This document shows, piece after piece, positions 60,768 through 64,000 of a stretch of DNA of 64,000 nt. The notes below the pieces were generated by a model, which did no database searches, was not told the origin of the DNA, and saw only the letters and a program-made list of their open reading frames with translations. Position numbers and translations under genes: made by a program. This stretch comes from Pelagicoccus mobilis (GTDB taxonomy: Bacteria; Verrucomicrobiota; Verrucomicrobiia; Opitutales; Opitutaceae): positions 1 to 64,000 of the forward strand of contig NZ_JAENIL010000007.1 of NCBI RefSeq assembly GCF_016595505.1, read 5' to 3'. The number at the start of each line of letters is the position of its first letter. The stretch's first letter is position 1.

Positions 60768-62327
60768 ATGAAAACACCCCTCTCAAAGCGGCACTCAACT
60801 CAGCTAGCGAGCTCATTCTGGTCAGTTTTCAGCCTTCTATTTCTGCTCGGTCTAGCCTCCCTCCATGCCGGACCTGACGAAACCGCTCAGCAGATAGACC
60901 GCATCATCAACCGCGCCTATCGAGCGACAAACGCCAAACCTGCTCCGCTCACCAACGACGCCACTTTCCTCCGACGCGTCTACTTCGATCTCACTGGCAC
61001 ACTCCCTACCCTCCAAGAGACGCGCACCTTCCTCTCCAACAAATCCTCCGACAAACGCTCAGCCCTTGTCGAGCGGCTACTCTCTAGCGAAAACCACGTC
61101 GATTACTGGACTCTCAAGTGGTGCGACCTGCTCCGAGTCAAATCCGAGTATCCCATCAACCTTTGGCCCAACGGCGTACAAGCCTACCATCGCTTCATCC
61201 GCCAAAGCATCGCCACCAACAAACCCTACGACCTCTTCGCCCACGAACTGCTCACCTCTTCCGGTAGCAACTACCGCGTCCCCGCGGTCAATTTTTACCG
61301 AGCCGTCCAAGAGCCAACCGCCCATTCGATATCAGCGGCCACCGCGCTCACTTTCCTAGGGACACGTATCGAAAACTGGGATACTGAAAAACAAAACCAG
61401 TTCGCCGAGTTCTTTTCCAAAGTCGCCTTCAAGCGAACCGCCGAGTGGAAAGAAGAAATCGTCTACTTCGACACCCGCTCTCCAGAGGAGGTCAAAACCC
61501 GTTTCCCAGACGGAACAGCCATAACAATAGAGGCTCATACCGATCCACGCCAGATCTTTGCAGACTGGCTCATCGATGATACGAACCCGTTCTTTGCCCG
61601 CGTAGCCGTCAACCGCATCTGGTACTGGCTAATGGGGTCTGGCATCGTAAGCCCTGCTGACGACTTCGGACCCCACAACCCAGCTCAAAACAGCCAGCTT
61701 CTCGCCCAGCTCGAGCAGGCGTTCATCCTCTCCGGCTACGATCAACGAGCCCTTATCGCTAGCATCGTCAGTTCGAAGACCTACCAAAGAAGCATCCCCA
61801 AGAAGCCGCAACTCAGTTACGCTGAATACAACCTACGTCCACTCGAAGCAGAGGTCCTCGTCGATGCCCTCAACCAACTGACGAATTCCTCCGAACGCTA
61901 CTCAAGCCCCATCCCCGAACCCTTCACCTTCATCCCTGAAGCGAACCGAAGCATCGCTCTCGCCGACGGCTCTATCACCAGCCAGTTTCTTGAAACCTTC
62001 GGCCGTCCCAGTCGTGACACCGGTAGACTCGACGAACGGAACCAGATCCCCAACGACGCTCAACGCCTCTCCCTGCTGAACTCCTCAGAAATCCAAGGCC
62101 AGATCAGCAACAGCCCTCTTTTCCGCCAGATCGGAAAACCGCTTCGGAAAAACCCATCCAAAGTAGTCCAAGCAACCTATCTCGCCGTGCTCTCCCGTTA
62201 TCCCAATAAGGCAGAACTGGATACAGCTCTCCGCTATATCAATCAGGCAGGCAAGCAATCCCGTCACGCGGCCCTCGACGTCGCCTGGGCCCTCATCAAC
62301 TCCAAAGAATTCCTCTACAAACATTAG
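60768..62327 (+). CDS. Secreted DUF1549/DUF1553 protein
   Basis: 519 residues, shorter than the usual PSCyt1-DUF1549-DUF1553 proteins because the N-terminal cytochrome-like domain is missing. Signal peptide (about 1-34). DUF1549: RIINRAYRATNAKP, DATFLRRVYFDLTGTLPT, DKRSALVERLLSSE. DUF1553: NPFFARVAVNRIWYWLMGSGIVSPADDF, YNLRPLEAEVLVDALNQL. Always found beside DUF1501 genes in Planctomycetes/Verrucomicrobia; function undetermined. The stop TAG abuts a GGAG-headed REP. Confidence 0.88.
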   Translation: MKTPLSKRHSTQLASSFWSVFSLLFLLGLASLHAGPDETAQQIDRIINRAYRATNAKPAPLTNDATFLRRVYFDLTGTLPTLQETRTFLSNKSSDKRSALVERLLSSENHVDYWTLKWCDLLRVKSEYPINLWPNGVQAYHRFIRQSIATNKPYDLFAHELLTSSGSNYRVPAVNFYRAVQEPTAHSISAATALTFLGTRIENWDTEKQNQFAEFFSKVAFKRTAEWKEEIVYFDTRSPEEVKTRFPDGTAITIEAHTDPRQIFADWLIDDTNPFFARVAVNRIWYWLMGSGIVSPADDFGPHNPAQNSQLLAQLEQAFILSGYDQRALIASIVSSKTYQRSIPKKPQLSYAEYNLRPLEAEVLVDALNQLTNSSERYSSPIPEPFTFIPEANRSIALADGSITSQFLETFGRPSRDTGRLDERNQIPNDAQRLSLLNSSEIQGQISNSPLFRQIGKPLRKNPSKVVQATYLAVLSRYPNKAELDTALRYINQAGKQSRHAALDVAWALINSKEFLYKH

Positions 62328-62350
62328 GAGGGCAACGCTCCGTCGTTGCC
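62327..62350 (+). repeat. REP element with GGAG head
   Basis: GGAG 62327-62330, sharing its first G with the TAG of the upstream stop; stem GGCAACG/CGTTGCC (62331-62337 with 62344-62350). Confidence 0.8.
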
Positions 62351-62375
62351 ACAACACTTCACACTCCAAACTCCC

Positions 62376-63707
62376 ATGCGCCATCACCCCTCCACACAGT
62401 ACTTCATGAGCCGGCGCGACCTCATTCGCTCCGGGATCCTCTTCTCACTCGGGCTGCCATTCTTTCGCCTCAACGAATCGCTCGGGGCCACGCTCGCTCA
62501 CGCCCCAAAACAACGAGCGACCTCCGTCATTGAAATCTGGATGTGGGGCGGTCCCTCTCACCTCGACACCTTCGATCCCAAACCCGAAGCCGGAGCAGAA
62601 TTCTGCGGTCCATACTCCGAGGCCATAAAAACCAACGTCGACGGCATCCGTATCAATTCCCGCCTCCCCCTGCTCGCAAAGCAAGCAGACAAGTACTCGC
62701 TGATCCGCAGCATGACCCACGGGATCAATGCCCATGAAACCGCCACCTACCGAGTACAGACAGGGCGGGAGTCAGGCGGAGCTCATGTCTATCCGAGCAT
62801 CGGAGCCGTCGTCTCCAAACTCACCGGATACGAAGCAGGATATCAAGGCCTACTGCCACCCTACATCGCTCTCACTTCCACCCACGGCCGTTTCTCTGAA
62901 GAAGGATTCCTTGGCCCAAGTTTCAAGCCCTTCGCCACCGGAGGCGACCCAAACGCTCAACGTTTTATGGTCGAAGGCATCATCTCTCGATCCATAAGCG
63001 ATCAACGCCAAACCAAGCGACGCCAACTTCTCCAAAACCTGGATACGCTCGGAAAAACACACGGCGACCACCCCCTCTTCCGCGAGTTCGACACCTCAAC
63101 CAGCAACGCCTACGACATGATCCTTGGCGAGGCCCGCGAAGTCTTTGACCTTTCTCAAGAGAAAGACGAGCTCCGCGATCGCTACGGACGCCACTCCTTC
63201 GGCCAATCCTGCCTCATGGCTCGCCGTCTCGTCGAAAACGGGGTGAAATACGTCACCCTCAATGCAAAGGGCTGGGACACGCATAAAATGCACTTCACCA
63301 CCATGGAGCAAAAGATGCCCCAGATGGACCAAGGCATCGCCTCCCTACTTCAGGATCTGGACGAACGTGGCATGCTCGATTCCACCATCGTTTGGGTATG
63401 CGGCGAATTCGGTCGCACTCCCAAGGTTCAATGGAAGGAGCCCTGGAAAGGCGGTCGTGGACACTTCGGCCGTTGTTTCTCCGCTCTCGTAGCGGGTGGT
63501 GGTTTCAAAGCCGGACAAGTCGTAGGAGCCTCGAACAGCACTGGCGAAGAAGTGGCAGATCGTCCCGTTTATCCGGAAGATCTCATCGGCAGCATATACG
63601 ACCGCCTAGGCATCGCCCCCACCGGACGCATGCCGAACAACCTCGGATTAGACATCCCCCTCACCCCTAAGTCCAAGGGCCCCGGAATCCTGAGCGAAAT
63701 CATGTAA
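62376..63707 (+). CDS. Secreted DUF1501 protein with Tat-like signal
   Basis: 443 residues from ATG 62376 (ATG 62406, MSRRDLIRSG, is an alternative). The twin-arginine-like SRRDLIRSGILFSLGLPFF fits Tat export. DUF1501 hallmarks: VIEIWMWGGPSHLDTFDPK, SLIRSMTHGINAHETA, GWDTHKMHFTTMEQKMPQMD, GEFGRTPKV, GGRGHFGRCFSALVAGGG. The fold belongs to the alkaline-phosphatase/sulfatase-like group; the activity is unproven. Partner of the DUF1549 gene. Confidence 0.9.
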   Translation: MRHHPSTQYFMSRRDLIRSGILFSLGLPFFRLNESLGATLAHAPKQRATSVIEIWMWGGPSHLDTFDPKPEAGAEFCGPYSEAIKTNVDGIRINSRLPLLAKQADKYSLIRSMTHGINAHETATYRVQTGRESGGAHVYPSIGAVVSKLTGYEAGYQGLLPPYIALTSTHGRFSEEGFLGPSFKPFATGGDPNAQRFMVEGIISRSISDQRQTKRRQLLQNLDTLGKTHGDHPLFREFDTSTSNAYDMILGEAREVFDLSQEKDELRDRYGRHSFGQSCLMARRLVENGVKYVTLNAKGWDTHKMHFTTMEQKMPQMDQGIASLLQDLDERGMLDSTIVWVCGEFGRTPKVQWKEPWKGGRGHFGRCFSALVAGGGFKAGQVVGASNSTGEEVADRPVYPEDLIGSIYDRLGIAPTGRMPNNLGLDIPLTPKSKGPGILSEIM

Positions 63708-63723
63708 CGAGGATTCAGATACA

Positions 63724-64000
63724 ATGAAATATCTCCTATCGACACGATCACTCATCCTCTCCTTGGCCCTCGCCTTTGCGTGTCAGCTCTCTTTCGGACA
63801 AAAAAGCCAAAACCTTCCGCACCTCGGCTACGCCTACCCCGCCGGTGGCCAAAGAGGAAGCACCATTGAAATCACCATCGGCGGACGCTACTTGGGCGGA
63901 GCTAAAAACGCCTTCATCACCGGGGCGGGAGTAAAGGCCGAGGTCGTCGACCACTTCGGCAACTACCAACGCCGTTACAAAACCTACCTCCGCGACGTCA
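63724..64000 (+). CDS. Secreted protein, N-terminal part (cut by the window edge)
   Basis: The first 92 codons: signal peptide (MKYLLSTRSLILSLALAFAC...) followed by LPHLGYAYPAGGQRGSTIEITIGGRYLGGAKNAF, resembling the N-termini of TIG/pre-peptidase-domain proteins that accompany DUF1549-DUF1501 pairs. It starts 16 bp after the DUF1501 stop and is certainly part of the same operon. Confidence 0.7.
   Translation, partial: MKYLLSTRSLILSLALAFACQLSFGQKSQNLPHLGYAYPAGGQRGSTIEITIGGRYLGGAKNAFITGAGVKAEVVDHFGNYQRRYKTYLRDV

Noticed and set aside
62346-62375. TTG start of the DUF1501 gene within a REP
   Set aside because: The ATG at 62376 or 62406 gives a proper Tat-like signal; the earlier codons are repeat sequence.

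Overview
The window is about 64 kb of a moderately GC-rich bacterial chromosome. Its gene content points to the Verrucomicrobia, probably Opitutae (Pelagicoccus/Coraliomargarita-like). The signs are secreted sulfatases, a DUF1549/DUF1553 + DUF1501 pair of the kind typical of Planctomycetes/Verrucomicrobia, DUF1593 nucleoside-hydrolase-like secreted proteins, a plant/cyanobacterial-type IspH and a short ribosomal protein S18. This placement is inferred from gene content; no marker phylogeny was possible.

Layout. 0.1-12.3 kb: housekeeping (Cof-type phosphatase, TrkA/TrkH potassium uptake, methyltransferase, ferredoxin, KdtA, HIT protein, the conserved phoH / 7TM-HD / ybeY run, and a glutamyl-Q tRNA(Asp) synthetase). 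12.4-16.5 kb: a heterodimeric ABC exporter preceded by a candidate leader-peptide attenuator. 16.6-20.6 kb: small enzymes and a sulfatase fused to a glycosidase-like propeller. 21-25.2 kb: tRNA-Arg(CCT), rpsR, threonylcarbamoyl-AMP synthase, a CNNM/CorC protein and HisC. 25.3-36.9 kb: transporters (AI-2E family, SLC13, SulP), an FmdB-like protein, a cNMP-domain histidine kinase with a receiver protein, and IspH. 37-45.3 kb: ftsY-nusB-ribH-ribBA on the minus strand, a NatAB-like exporter and an OadA-like carboxyltransferase. 45.4-60.6 kb: accessory, largely exported functions (two DUF1593 proteins, one frameshifted; a sulfatase; a c-type cytochrome; a NarL-type two-component system with a discoidin-like sensor; a lactonase-like propeller; a GlcG/HbpS-like protein; an esterase). 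60.7-64 kb: the start of a DUF1549-DUF1501 operon.

Two things stand out. First, the whole window is peppered with short palindromic repeats whose 5' heads are GTAG or GGAG, the hallmark of REP elements moved by RAYT (TnpA-REP) transposases. They are often paired head-to-head around a GCAGGATCAAG-like linker. At least seven genes end in this repeat in the same frame, so that the repeat supplies both a C-terminal Arg codon (AGG) and the TAG stop. One copy lies in frame inside an ABC transporter gene, and one linker sits where a ribosome binding site should be. Second, the BmrCD-like exporter has a 19-codon leader ORF, a mutually exclusive antiterminator/terminator pair and a promoter-like sequence in its 380-bp upstream region. 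This resembles translation-coupled attenuation of drug exporters but, as far as I know, has not been described for this phylum.

No RAYT transposase, CRISPR array, prophage or intact insertion sequence is visible in the window.
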